A stretch of 64,000 nt of DNA from DATARH01 sp035550515 (lineage in GTDB: Bacteria; Pseudomonadota; Alphaproteobacteria; ATCC43930; CGMCC-115725), in contig DASZOZ010000027.1 of NCBI GenBank assembly GCA_035550515.1, positions 30,934-94,933 of the forward strand, written 5' to 3'. A program made the translations under genes and the position numbers. Below are positions 1-8,693 of the stretch, piece by piece (positions within the stretch are counted from its first letter, which is position 1; each line of letters begins with the position of its first letter). The notes under the pieces were generated by a model. It made no database searches. It worked only from the letters and a program-made list of their open reading frames with translations, and was not told where the DNA came from.

Positions 1-1387
1 TCCATCGCCTGGTAGCAATTGATCCACACCGAGCCGGCGCGCAGCCCTTTCGCCAGGCGGTGCGCCTTCGACACGTCGCGGGTCCACACGCCACTGCCGA
101 GCCCGAACTGGGTCGCGTTGCCGCGCTGGATCACTTCCTCGATATCGGTGAACGGGATCGCCGAGATCACCGGGCCGAAGATCTCCTCCTGGGCGATGCG
201 CATGTTGTCATTGACGTCGGCGAACACCGTCGGCGGCACGAAATAGCCCTTGGCGAACGCGCCCTCGGTCAGCGCCTGGCCGCCGGTCAGCGGCCGTGCG
301 CCTTCCTGCCGGCCAGTCGAGAGGTAGCCGGTCACCCGCTCGTATTGCTGCTCGGAGACCAGCGGGCCGATCTGCGTGTCGGGGTCGAGCCCGTTGCCGA
401 CCTTGAGCCCCTTGCCGAACTCGGCGACACGGCCGGTGAACTCGTCGTAGATCTTCTGCTCGACAAAAAGCCGCGTCCCGGCGCTGCAAATCTGGCCGGA
501 ATTGGCGAACACCGCCATGCCGGCGCCCGGCACCGCGGTCGCGAGGTCGGCGTCGGCAAAGACGATGTCGGGCGACTTGCCGCCGAGCTCCAGCGACACC
601 CGCTTCAGGTTGCCGGCCGACGCGCGGATGATCGACTGGCCGGTGAATGCGAGCCGGTGAACGCGACCTTGTCGACATCGGGATGCTCGGCCAAGGCGGC
701 GCCGGCGGTTTCACCGTAACCGGGCACGATGTTCACGACACCCGGCGGCACGCCGGCATCCATCAGGATTTCGCCGAGCCGCAGCGGGGTCAGCGGCGCC
801 TCCTCGGCCGGCTTCAAAACGACGGTGCAGCCGGTCGCCAGCGCCGGGCCGATCTTCCAGATGCAGGCGCCGAGCGGCCCGTTCCACGGGATGATCGCCC
901 CGACGACGCCGACCGGCTCCTTCAGCGTGTAGGAGAAGATCTCGCCGGGCAGCGAATTGTTGATCGTCTCGCCGTGGATCGAGGTCGCCATGCCCGAGTA
1001 CCAGCGCAGCATGCCGAGCACGCGCTGTTTGGTGCCGAGCGTGCGCGCGACCGGTGCCCCCATATCGATCGTGTCGAGCCGCGACAGCTCGTCGTAATTC
1101 TTTTCGACCAGCTCGGCGATCTTGAGCAGCAGCGCCTGGCGTTCATAGGGCTTCCACTTCGACCACGGGCCGTCGAACGCGCGGCGTGCGGCGGCGACGG
1201 CGCGGTCGATGTCTTCCTTGTCGCCCTCGGCGACCACGGCAAGCACTTCACCCGTCGCCGGGTTTTTGCTCTCGAACGTCTTGCCCGAAGCGGCGCGCAC
1301 CCACTCGCCGTTGATCAGCATCCGCTTGACCTCGGTGCCGACGGTGAACGGGTGGCGGTAGTTCTCGATCGCTTGCGGCATGGCCAT
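1..1387 (-). pseudogene. NAD(P)-dependent aldehyde dehydrogenase, frameshifted, 3' end beyond window
   Basis: Oxidises an aldehyde to the carboxylate with NAD(P)+. The N-terminal two thirds read in one frame, with the Rossmann-type IIPWNGP and VLKPAEEAPLTP segments, up to VAFTGS. The frame then breaks between about 643 and 652. The rest (LELGGKSPDIVF, catalytic Cys in NSGQICSAG, EEIFGPV) continues one frame over to the window edge without stops, so both halves still look like intact coding sequence. Start chosen at 1387 (MAMPQAIENY) because AGGAG at 1395-1399 sits 7 nt upstream; the in-frame ATG at 1402 would have no such site. A ModE-like palindrome lies just upstream. Either a recent pseudogene or a sequencing/assembly error; substrate unknown. 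Paralogue of the next gene. Confidence 0.85.
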
Positions 1388-1403
1388 TGGTTTTCTCCTC
1401 ATA

Positions 1404-1427
1404 CGCTATAGTTGATTATATATAGCG
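1404..1427 (-). promoter_or_regulatory. AT-rich 24-bp palindrome, ModE-like box
   Basis: On the minus strand the site reads CGCTATATA, six bases, then ACTATAGCG; the outer 7-bp arms CGCTATA/TATAGCG are perfect. With two flanking bases the left half ATCGCTATATA equals the ModE consensus half-site as I recall it. It ends 16 nt before the aldehyde dehydrogenase start, so bound protein would cover the promoter or ribosome site. An equivalent site of the same length precedes the second aldehyde dehydrogenase. The palindrome is seen; the ModE assignment is inferred. Confidence 0.6.
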
Positions 1428-1481
1428 ATAGTGCCGAAAAAGCCGGTCCCGCTCGCGCAGGGCCGGCCTGTTCGAAAAGCG

Positions 1482-2984
1482 CTAGCCGAGCGCGGCGGCG
1501 ACCGCCTTCACCTCGGTGTAGAGCTCGATCGCCTCGTAGCCCATCTCGCGACCCCAGCCGGACTGCTTGTAGCCGCCGAACGGTAGCGCCGGATCGCCGA
1601 AATTATGGGTGTTGATCCACACCGTGCCGGCCTTGATGCGGCGGGCGAGCTTATGGGCGATGCCGAGGTCGCGCGTCCAGATGCTGGCGGCAAGACCGTA
1701 GCTGGTGTCGTTGGCAGTGCGGGCGATGCGGTCGAGGTCGGCGTCGTCGAACGGGATCGCGCAGACCACCGGGCCGAAAATCTCCTCGCGGATCACCGAC
1801 ATGTCGGGGTTGGTGTCGGTCAGCACCGTCGGCTGCACGAAATAGCCCTGGTCGCCGACCCGGCTGCCGCCGGTCACGACGCGGGCGCCCTGCTGCTGCC
1901 CGGCCGCGAGATAGCCGGTCACCCGCTTGAACTGCTCGTCGGAGACCAGCGGGCCGATCTGGCTTTCCGGGTCGAGCCCGTGACCGACCTTGATCTTGCC
2001 GGCATTGTCGGCGACGCCCTGCATCAGCCTGTCGAACACGCTCTTATGCGCATAGAGCCGCGAGCCGGCGGTGCAGCACTGGCCCATGTTGAAGAAGATC
2101 GCGCTCGACGTGCCGGCGATCGCGACCTCCATGTCGGCGTCGGGGAAGACGATCGCCGGCGACTTGCCGCCCAGCTCCAGCGAGACCTTCTTGAGGTTCC
2201 CCGCGGCGGCCTGGACGATCAGCTTGCCGACCTCGGTCGAGCCGGTGAAGGCCACCTTGTCGACATCGGGATGCGCGGCGAGCGCGGCGCCGGCGGTCTC
2301 GCCGAACCCGGTCAGGATATTGACGACGCCGTCCGGGAAGCCGGCCTCCTGGATGAGCTGGCCGAGGCGGATCGCCGACAGCGGCGTCTGCTCAGCCGGC
2401 TTCAGCACGATCGTGCAGCCGGCCGCCAGCGCCGGCGCGATCTTCCACGCCGCCATCATCAGCGGGAAGTTCCACGGAATGATCTGGCCGACGACGCCGA
2501 CCGGCTCGCGCAGCGTATAGGCGTGCCAGTTGCCGGGGGCCGAGACGGTGATCGTCTCGCCGTTGATCTTGGTCGCCCAGCCGGCCATGTAGCGCAGGAT
2601 TTCGTAGGAACCCGGCAGGTCGACGTTGCGCGCGTCGCGGATCGGCTTGCCGTTGTCGAGCGACTCGATCTCGGCGATCTCGTCGGCGTTCTGTTCGAGC
2701 AGGTCGGCGAGCTTCCACATCAGCTTGCCGCGGTCCATCGGCGAGGTGCGCGACCAGGGACCGGTCTCGAACGCCTCGCGCGCCGCCTTCACCGCGATGT
2801 CGATATCGGCGGCGTCGGCCTCGGCCACCGCGGCGATCGCCTGTCCGGTCGCCGGATCGAACACGTCGAAGCGCTTGCCCGACTTGGCGTCGACCCATTT
2901 GCCGCCGATCAGCAGTTGGTGCTTGCCAGCGAGAAAGGCAGAGGCGCGATTGCCAAGCCGGGTATGAGCCGTCGCTACGTCCAT
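1482..2984 (-). CDS. NAD-dependent aldehyde dehydrogenase (betaine/phenylacetaldehyde-type)
   Basis: Full-length 500-residue class I/II-type aldehyde dehydrogenase that oxidises an aldehyde with NAD+. The cofactor fold carries IIPWNFPL near residues 175-182 and FTGSTEVG near 252. LELGGKSP holds the general-base Glu, and the catalytic Cys is Cys304 in FNMGQCCTAGSR. EEIFGPV and the PFGGYKQSGWGRE C-terminal signature are present. GGAGG lies 6 nt before the ATG. It stands alone, tandem with but about 95 bp upstream of the frameshifted paralogue; each has its own AT-rich palindrome, suggesting separate promoters under one regulator. The substrate cannot be read from sequence. Confidence 0.95.
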   Translation of the reverse strand: MDVATAHTRLGNRASAFLAGKHQLLIGGKWVDAKSGKRFDVFDPATGQAIAAVAEADAADIDIAVKAAREAFETGPWSRTSPMDRGKLMWKLADLLEQNADEIAEIESLDNGKPIRDARNVDLPGSYEILRYMAGWATKINGETITVSAPGNWHAYTLREPVGVVGQIIPWNFPLMMAAWKIAPALAAGCTIVLKPAEQTPLSAIRLGQLIQEAGFPDGVVNILTGFGETAGAALAAHPDVDKVAFTGSTEVGKLIVQAAAGNLKKVSLELGGKSPAIVFPDADMEVAIAGTSSAIFFNMGQCCTAGSRLYAHKSVFDRLMQGVADNAGKIKVGHGLDPESQIGPLVSDEQFKRVTGYLAAGQQQGARVVTGGSRVGDQGYFVQPTVLTDTNPDMSVIREEIFGPVVCAIPFDDADLDRIARTANDTSYGLAASIWTRDLGIAHKLARRIKAGTVWINTHNFGDPALPFGGYKQSGWGREMGYEAIELYTEVKAVAAALG

Positions 2985-3003
2985 GGTGTCCTCCGCAATT
3001 GGT

Positions 3004-3027
3004 CGTTATATATCAATAAATATATCG
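3004..3027 (-). promoter_or_regulatory. AT-rich 24-bp palindrome, ModE-like box
   Basis: On the minus strand it reads CGATATATT, six bases, then TATATAACG; the 8-bp arms CGATATAT/ATATAACG match at 7 of 8 positions. The right half TATATAACG is identical to the recalled ModE consensus half-site. Length (24 bp) and placement (19 nt before the ATG) match the site upstream of the paralogous aldehyde dehydrogenase. In this GC-rich DNA such AT-rich blocks stand out. Regulator identity is inferred. Confidence 0.6.
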
Positions 3028-3156
3028 TAGAGGAAACCGGGTCGAGTCCATCCTGCGCAACCACGCAAAAGTCGCGCTGGCTGTGGCTGCCGGCTTTGGC
3101 CATTTTTTGCTACAGATGTCCGGCGCACCGGAGCATCACGAAGAAGGAAGCGGCAG

Positions 3157-4032
3157 ATGAAAGCGGGGGTGGTTTATCCGCAGATCGAACTCGGCGGCGA
3201 TACCGGGGCAGTCAAGGCCTTCGCCCAGGCAGCGGAAGAGCTCGGCTACGACCATATCGTGATCTACGACCACGTTCTCGGCGCGGTGCATGCCGGCCGG
3301 GAACCCAGGCTGACGGGCCCCTACAAGGAAACCGATCCGTTCCACGAGCCGCTGGTCACCTACGCCTATCTCGCCGGAATCACCCGGAAGATCGAATTGG
3401 TCACCGGCGTCATCATCTTGCCGCAGCGGCAGACCGCCCTGTTCGCCAAGCAGGCGGCGGATGTCGACCTGTTTTCGGACGGCCGGCTGCGCCTTGGCGT
3501 CGGGGTCGGGTGGAACTGGGTGGAGTTCGACGGTCTGGAGATGTCGGGCCACTTCCGCCGGCGCGGCCGGCGGCAGGAGCACCAGATCGCCTTGATCCGC
3601 AAGCTGTGGTCGGAGCCCGTCGTCGAATACGAGGACGCCGACCACCGGATCGACCGGGCCGGCATCCTGCCGCGGCCGAAGCGGCAGATCCCGATCTGGC
3701 TGGGCGGTTCCAGCGAGGCGGCGTACGACCGGGCGGCGAGGATCGGCGACGGTTTCCTGTTTGGCGCCCGCGCGCAGACCGAGGCGGCCCAGAACAAGGC
3801 GAGGATCGAGGCCAAGCTGCGCGCGCTCGGAAGGGATTCCGCGGGGTTCGGCTTCGAATCCGTCCAGCAATACAGCCGCGGGGACAACCAATGGCCGGGC
3901 GACATCGCGGCCTGGCGCGCGGCCGGCGGGAGCCACATCTCCGTCGTGACGATGGGCGCGAACCTCACCACGGTGGACGGCCACATCAACGCCATCAAGC
4001 GCTGGCGGGACGTCTACAACACGGTCGGCTGA
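3157..4032 (+). CDS. LLM-class flavin/F420-dependent oxidoreductase
   Basis: 291-residue luciferase-like monooxygenase TIM-barrel protein, of the short type usually called F420-dependent. Seen: ELGYDHIVIYDHVLG near residues 28-42, VTGVIILPQRQTALFAKQAADVDLFSDGRLRLGVGVGWN near 85-124, and PIWLGGSSEAAYDRAARIGDGFLF near 178-201, all family hallmarks. Start supported by AAGGAAG 7 nt upstream. Single gene, transcribed away from the aldehyde dehydrogenases and convergent with the iminopeptidase, leaving a 2-bp gap. Whether it uses FMN or F420 and what it oxidises cannot be told. Confidence 0.9.
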   Translation: MKAGVVYPQIELGGDTGAVKAFAQAAEELGYDHIVIYDHVLGAVHAGREPRLTGPYKETDPFHEPLVTYAYLAGITRKIELVTGVIILPQRQTALFAKQAADVDLFSDGRLRLGVGVGWNWVEFDGLEMSGHFRRRGRRQEHQIALIRKLWSEPVVEYEDADHRIDRAGILPRPKRQIPIWLGGSSEAAYDRAARIGDGFLFGARAQTEAAQNKARIEAKLRALGRDSAGFGFESVQQYSRGDNQWPGDIAAWRAAGGSHISVVTMGANLTTVDGHINAIKRWRDVYNTVG

Positions 4033-4034
4033 AG

Positions 4035-5165
4035 CTATTCGCCGCCCCGATCGAACGGGTTCATCGGCGGCAGTCCGTCCATGATCGCACAGAGCCGGGA
4101 ATCCGTTTCCGGCTCCAGGCTGCTGTGCCCGGCCGTCGTAATGAAATAGTGGACCGCCTTGTTGCCGACCGCGCGCAAGGCCCGCACCAGCGCTTCCGCC
4201 TGCGACAGATGGCACACCCGGTCATAGCGCCCGTGCACGATATGCATCGGGATCGCCGCCAACCGCTCGACATGGTCGAGAATGTGGTTGTTGTCGCGCC
4301 CGGCCTCGCCGCCGCCGGCGAGAAATCCGCCGTTGCTCATGTAGTGGATCAGAATCCTGCCGGCCATCAGGGCGTATTTCGGGTTGGGCTGGCCCTGGCT
4401 GTTTTCGTCATGCGTCAAGCGGCTGACGCTGCGCTCCCAGGCGAGACAGGCCGACGCCGCCCGCACGATGCGGTCGCGGTCGGCATCGTCCCGCGGTGGC
4501 TCGGCAAAAATCCTGGCCAGCCCGGCGACCACATCGCCCCGATATTCCGGCGGGATTTCGCCAAGGAACCGCGCCCATGCGGTGGGAAAATCGAGATAGG
4601 CGCCCGGTGCCGGCATCGCGAGCGGGTCGCGCGCGAAATCCGCCGCGTTGCCTTGCAAAAGATAGTCGACATCGGCGCGACGGCACAAAAACACGCCGCG
4701 CAGGATCAGCGTCTCGACCGTTTCGGGGTGGGCTATTGCATAAGCCAAAGCGAGCGTGCTGCCCCAGCTGCCGCCGAAAACATGCATCTTTCCGTGGATG
4801 GCGAGCTCGCGGCGCAGCCGCAGGATATCGGCGACGAGATGCGCGGTCGTGTTGTCCGCAAGCGCTGGCCGGGCGTCGTCATCGCTCGCGCAGGGCGTGC
4901 TTTTGCCGCAGCCGCGCTGATCGAACAGGATGACGCGGTAGCGCGCCGGGTCGAAGAAACGGGCAAACGACCTTTGACATCCCGCGCCAGGGCCGCCGTG
5001 CAGGAACATCACCGGCTCGCCGTCCGCGGCCCCGTACGCCTCCCAATAAATCCGGTGAGGCGGCTCCTCCTGGAGCGCCAGGTAGCCCGATCCATTGCAG
5101 GCGGTGTTCGGATACCCGGTTTTTTCCGGCCCGCCCGGGCCGGCATTCGCGTTGGGCATGTCCAC
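4035..5165 (-). CDS. pip: prolyl aminopeptidase (proline iminopeptidase), family S33
   Basis: Alpha/beta hydrolase that releases N-terminal proline from peptides, probably cytoplasmic. Seen: HGGPGAGCQRSF oxyanion-hole segment near residue 55, FDQRGCGKSTP near 78, nucleophile elbow GGSWGS near 131-136, acid residue in HGRYDRVCHLSQAEAL and the catalytic His in TAGHSSLEPE near the C-terminus. All are in the order and spacing of family S33. 376 residues is somewhat longer than the usual 310-330, the extra lying mainly in an N-terminal tail. An alternative start MPNANAG at 5159 is possible. Monocistronic. Confidence 0.92.
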   Translation of the reverse strand: MDMPNANAGPGGPEKTGYPNTACNGSGYLALQEEPPHRIYWEAYGAADGEPVMFLHGGPGAGCQRSFARFFDPARYRVILFDQRGCGKSTPCASDDDARPALADNTTAHLVADILRLRRELAIHGKMHVFGGSWGSTLALAYAIAHPETVETLILRGVFLCRRADVDYLLQGNAADFARDPLAMPAPGAYLDFPTAWARFLGEIPPEYRGDVVAGLARIFAEPPRDDADRDRIVRAASACLAWERSVSRLTHDENSQGQPNPKYALMAGRILIHYMSNGGFLAGGGEAGRDNNHILDHVERLAAIPMHIVHGRYDRVCHLSQAEALVRALRAVGNKAVHYFITTAGHSSLEPETDSRLCAIMDGLPPMNPFDRGGE

Positions 5166-5256
5166 GGGGATAAATGCGCTTCGGTTGAGTGTTTCGGCCG
5201 CCGCCGGACGGGAGGCCTCCCGACAGCCGGAAGGCCCCCCGTCCGGTTAGGCGGGT

Positions 5257-5622
5257 TTAGCGGGCGACCGCGACGATCTTGTGGCCGTCGGGATCGCGGA
5301 GATAAGCAAGATAAGCACCGTTCGGGCGCACGCCGGGCGGATCCTCGATCGAGGTGCCGCCATTCGCGACGCCGGCCTTGTGCCAGGCCTCGGCCATTTT
5401 GGCGTCGGCCATCAGAAAGCCGATCGTACCGCCGTTGAGGACGGAGGCCGGCTTGCCGTCGATCGGCTTGGTGATCATGAAACGACCGCCATTGTGCGAA
5501 TAGGCCACCCGGCCTCGCGGATCGACCGTGCCGGGCTGAGCGCCCATCGCGGCAAAGAGCGCATCGTAGAATTTCTTCGACCGCTCGACGTCATTGCTCC
5601 CGATCATGATGTGGCTGAACAT
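5257..5622 (-). CDS. VOC (glyoxalase/bleomycin-resistance fold) family protein
   Basis: 121-residue single VOC module: N-terminal MFSHIMIGSNDVERSKKFYDAL strand-helix and C-terminal YLAYLRDPDGHKIVAV, the typical paired beta-alpha-beta-beta-beta motifs. VOC proteins are metal-dependent lyases, dioxygenases or binding proteins; this short type usually has no known substrate. The His near residue 4 and Glu/His near the C-terminus could be metal ligands. GGGAGAGG precedes the ATG. No operon partner: iminopeptidase ends upstream on the same strand about 90 bp away. Confidence 0.9.
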   Translation of the reverse strand: MFSHIMIGSNDVERSKKFYDALFAAMGAQPGTVDPRGRVAYSHNGGRFMITKPIDGKPASVLNGGTIGFLMADAKMAEAWHKAGVANGGTSIEDPPGVRPNGAYLAYLRDPDGHKIVAVAR

Positions 5623-5775
5623 TCGGACCTCTCCCTATAAGCCTCGACACCCGCCGGCGCCGCCGCCACGAGCGGACGGCAGCCTTCGGGTCCGCTTCAG
5701 TATGATGGGTCTGCGATCGGCGTCAGCAGCAAAATTTCCTGCAAGCAGCCGGCAAGCCAGTCGCGGCGGCGACAG

Positions 5776-6417
5776 TCAGGGATGCGGCGCGGCGTTCCCG
5801 CGGGGTTCGATCGCTTCATGCAGCACCGGCCGGTAACCGGCGCGCATGGCGAGCAGCGTCGAAGGCGGGGTCAGCAGACCGTCGGCGCGAGGGATGCGTT
5901 GCGCCTCCCCGTAACCTTGCGCGGTCCAGCGGAAGGCCTTGCCTCCCGCCAGTGTATAGGCTTCCCCGGCGGCGATGATCACGGCGCCGTCCGGCAGCGC
6001 CTCGACCGGGCCGGTGGCCGCGTGGATGCGTTTCCGGCGGCGTTGCAGCCGCTCCGCATGCAGCGCTGCGTCCATCTCCGTCGCCAAGGGCGGCCTCTCG
6101 TTCTTGGCCGTGCCCCACGCCGCCCGGAACGCCTCGGCCGAGCCGCGGCGGCAGAAGAAGCAGGGGCGGTGACCGGCGGCAAGCGCGATCGCCTCGTCGA
6201 GAAAGAACAGCTCGGTCCAGCTGCGGCCGCCCATGACCACGCGCCGCCGGCCCCGGTAGTCGAGCCGGCAAATGAGCCACGCCTTGCTCGCCCAGCGCCG
6301 CCCCAGGAGCGTTCTGGTCGCCGGATCGTGGATGATGCCGCGGTTGCCGGTAAAAAGCCCCCGCTGGGGGATGGCGACGATGTCGCCGAACGGCGTTACC
6401 CGGTTTTGCAGCGGCAT
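5776..6417 (-). CDS. conserved hypothetical protein with CxxC motif
   Basis: 213 residues, no signal peptide or membrane segment. The N-terminal half is rich in Arg/Trp (GRRWASKAWLICRLDYRGRRR, a cationic patch); a CFFCRR pair near residue 86 could bind a metal; the C-terminal half contains AAGEAYTLAGGKAFRWTAQGYG. I recognise it only as the kind of hypothetical protein common in alphaproteobacteria, without a function. Codon use and GC match the neighbours. Ribosome site weak. Divergent from the ArsC-like gene with a promoter region of about 100 bp between. Confidence 0.75.
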   Translation of the reverse strand: MPLQNRVTPFGDIVAIPQRGLFTGNRGIIHDPATRTLLGRRWASKAWLICRLDYRGRRRVVMGGRSWTELFFLDEAIALAAGHRPCFFCRRGSAEAFRAAWGTAKNERPPLATEMDAALHAERLQRRRKRIHAATGPVEALPDGAVIIAAGEAYTLAGGKAFRWTAQGYGEAQRIPRADGLLTPPSTLLAMRAGYRPVLHEAIEPRGNAAPHP

Positions 6418-6523
6418 GTCTCATCTTCAAAAACGCGCGAGGCCTGTTGCTTTATATTGGCACCGAACTTCGCCAAGACGGATATCGTCGTTTCTCGGCA
6501 GGGGTAGGAGCGGGAGGCGCGAA

Positions 6524-6877
6524 ATGACCGTCACCATCTATGGCATCAAGAACTGCGACACGATGAAAAAGGCCTTCACCTGGCTCGGGGCGCACGGCGT
6601 CGCCTATGATTTCCACGACTACAAACAGGCGGGCGTGACGGCCGCTCAGCTTGCGCGATGGTGCGATGCGGCGGGATGGGAGGCGGTGCTCAATCGAGCC
6701 GGCACGACATTCCGCAAGCTGCCCGACGCCGACAAGCAGGCGCTGACGCAGGACAAGGCGATCGCCTTGATGGGCGCCCAGCCCGCGATGATCAAGCGCC
6801 CCATCCTCGAAGCCGACGGCAAGCTCGAGATCGGCTTCAAACCCGAGCGCTATGCCGCGCTGTTCGGCGGCGCGTAA
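6524..6877 (+). CDS. ArsC/Spx family thioredoxin-fold protein (YffB type)
   Basis: 117-residue protein of the arsenate-reductase-like family. Starts MTVTIYGIKNCDTMKKAFTWL, with the N-terminal Cys in the KNCDTMKKA motif of the YffB branch, then DYKQAGVTAAQLARWC and KRPILEADGKLEIGFKPERYAALF. The branch lacks proven arsenate reductase activity; YffB-type proteins are usually described as glutathione-dependent reductase-like. Start at 6524 rather than an upstream in-frame ATG because GGGAGG ends 6 nt before it and homology begins there. Monocistronic. Confidence 0.9.
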   Translation: MTVTIYGIKNCDTMKKAFTWLGAHGVAYDFHDYKQAGVTAAQLARWCDAAGWEAVLNRAGTTFRKLPDADKQALTQDKAIALMGAQPAMIKRPILEADGKLEIGFKPERYAALFGGA

Positions 6878-6971
6878 GGCATCGCCGACACCGTTCCGGG
6901 GCGGCGGACGTTTGCTTTTGACGCGCTGCAGCCCATCTTAAGCTCAAAGAGCAAGAGCAAATGGTGACCCG

Positions 6972-7226
6972 ATGAAACCGCTCCTCCTTGCCGCGCTCGG
7001 TCTGGCCGCCGCGGCCTGCGCCGTGCCGGCGCAGGCGCAGTATGCGCCCTATCCGCGCGCTTACGCCCCCGCCCCGCCGGCGCAGGCTTACCCGCCGTCG
7101 TGGAGCTACGACCCGTATACCAGCGGCCAGGCGCCCTGTCCGGAAGGGGCGCGCGGCGAGACTCTGCACTGCCAATACCGGATACAGCCGACTTACGGCC
7201 AGCCGAGCTACTGGCCGGCACGCTGA
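6972..7226 (+). CDS. small secreted Tyr/Pro/Ala-rich protein
   Basis: 84 residues. Residues 1-22 form a clear signal peptide ending AVPAQAQ. The mature part is low complexity (repeated APxPP, YP, YDPYTSG) with two Cys (PCPEGARGETLHCQY) that could form a disulfide. Periplasmic or extracellular; function unknown. Similar short secreted proteins recur at 20381, 21174 and 57576. A weak GGTGA ribosome site precedes it. Confidence 0.7.
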   Translation: MKPLLLAALGLAAAACAVPAQAQYAPYPRAYAPAPPAQAYPPSWSYDPYTSGQAPCPEGARGETLHCQYRIQPTYGQPSYWPAR

Positions 7227-7309
7227 TCTGCGGGCCACCGGTCCGGCCGGTATTCGCCAACCGACGGCATCCGGGTAGAATGTCGCAGCCGGTATTGCGG
7301 GAGGGGGCC

Positions 7310-8080
7310 ATGGCGACGGGGATTGCGGTTTACGACATGGCCGCGACGCAATGGGCGCCTTCCGGCCCGCCCGGCATCTGGCAGCAGAACATCCGCAGCG
7401 ACCCCGGCGCCGGCCGCTGGTTTGGCGGGGTGCGGTTCGAGCCGCTGTCGCGCTCGGGGGTCCACCGCCATTTGGGGCCGGCGGCGAGCTTTATGCTGTC
7501 CGGCTCGCTGGTCGATCATGCGACCCGCATGGCCGGCGGCCAGGCGGTGATCAACCTGGCCGGCGCGGTGCATGACGTGATCTGCTACGACGCGTCGCTG
7601 GTGGTGGCGCGCGTCGACGGGCCGATCCTTTATCCGCGCGACACGGACGGGGTGCTCGACGAACTCGGCGCGGCGGCGAGCGAAGCCGGCGAGCGGCTCG
7701 ACGCGACGCTCGGCCAGCCGGCCGATATCCTGGTCGACGCGAACGCGGCGACCGCCATCCCCGGCCCGGTGCCGGGGGTCACGCGCACCCTGCTCTACGA
7801 CTATGCCGGCCAGCCGCACCGCGCGTGCTTCACCCGGCTGGTGCTGGCGCCGGAGACGCGCATCCCGGCGCATGCCGCATCGGCGATGCTCGACCTGTTC
7901 GTGCTGGCGGGCGAAATCCGCCTCGGCCGGACGACCGCCGGCTCCGGCTGCTATGTGACGATCGACCCCGACACCGAGCTGGACCTCGCGTCGCGCTACG
8001 GCGCCCGCCTGCTCGCCTGGGCCGATGCCCCGGCGCGCTGGACCGACGGCAGCGAGCGCGGCGACCTCTACGGCTGGTGA
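7310..8080 (+). CDS. cupin-fold protein (ChrR/dioxygenase-like)
   Basis: 256 residues containing two cupin-like halves. The first has PLSRSGVHRHLGPAASFMLSGSLVDH (HxH metal-site type motif near residues 48-50), the second has RLVLAPETRIPAHAASAMLDLFVLAGEIRLG. Resembles 2,4'-dihydroxyacetophenone-dioxygenase/ChrR-like cupins, but the second copy lacks clear metal His ligands. Start set at 7310 because GGGAGG (7299-7304) precedes MATGIAVYD; earlier in-frame codons overlap the secreted protein gene. Substrate unknown. Convergent with the HdeD-like gene. Confidence 0.75.
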   Translation: MATGIAVYDMAATQWAPSGPPGIWQQNIRSDPGAGRWFGGVRFEPLSRSGVHRHLGPAASFMLSGSLVDHATRMAGGQAVINLAGAVHDVICYDASLVVARVDGPILYPRDTDGVLDELGAAASEAGERLDATLGQPADILVDANAATAIPGPVPGVTRTLLYDYAGQPHRACFTRLVLAPETRIPAHAASAMLDLFVLAGEIRLGRTTAGSGCYVTIDPDTELDLASRYGARLLAWADAPARWTDGSERGDLYGW

Positions 8081-8095
8081 GCCGCCCGGATTACC

Positions 8096-8656
8096 CTACC
8101 CCTCGGCGCGCAGCGCAAAGCCGAGCCTGATCCAGCCGACACCGTTGAAGATCAGCTCGACGGCGATCAGCGTCCCGAGCAGCCACAGGCTCGACCAGGG
8201 CAGGCTCATATAGAGCAGCACCGCGACGCCGATCGCGATGAGGCCGCCCAGCAGCATCAGCCACCAGCCTTGCAGCTCGCGATGACGCAAGGCCATCACG
8301 ATACGCAGCACGCCGTTGATCGCCAGCGCGACCGTCACGCAGATCGTGATGATCACCGAGCCGTTCACCGGCTCGTCCATGATCAGCAGGCCGCCGGCCA
8401 CATAGAGCGCGCCGCAGAGCAGAGCCAGCAGGAAGGCGCCCCACTGCTTGTTGGCAAAGGCATGGATGATCTGAAAGACGCCGCCGACCAGCAGCGCGGC
8501 GCCGATAAAGATGACGCTCAGCAGCGTCACCAGCATCGTATCGCCGAGCGCAAACCCGCCGAGCAGCACCATGACGACGCCCAACGCGACAAACCACCCC
8601 CATTTCCCCGCGACACGGCGCGGTTCCAGCCCCAATTGACGCGCGATATCCGTCAT
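8096..8656 (-). CDS. HdeD-like inner-membrane protein (DUF308)
   Basis: 186 residues, mostly six hydrophobic helices (about residues 22-42, 46-66, 72-92, 100-120, 128-148, 152-172) of the DUF308/HdeD acid-resistance family. Typical repeats GGVFQIIHAF, GALYVAGGLLIM and INGVLRIVMALRHRELQGW are seen. In enterobacteria HdeD helps acid survival at high cell density; in alphaproteobacteria the role is unproven. Starts after GGGAG. Followed 38 bp upstream on the same strand by a secreted protein gene, possibly co-transcribed. Confidence 0.88.
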   Translation of the reverse strand: MTDIARQLGLEPRRVAGKWGWFVALGVVMVLLGGFALGDTMLVTLLSVIFIGAALLVGGVFQIIHAFANKQWGAFLLALLCGALYVAGGLLIMDEPVNGSVIITICVTVALAINGVLRIVMALRHRELQGWWLMLLGGLIAIGVAVLLYMSLPWSSLWLLGTLIAVELIFNGVGWIRLGFALRAEG

Positions 8657-8693
8657 GGCCGATCACTCCCTGGCTTTCGCGCCGCAGCGCCGC

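Noticed and set aside
1605..5438. 1277-codon plus-strand open frame covering the aldehyde dehydrogenase and iminopeptidase region
   Set aside because: Antisense shadow of several minus-strand genes, low-complexity Arg/Gly/Ala composition, typical of GC-rich DNA without stop codons.
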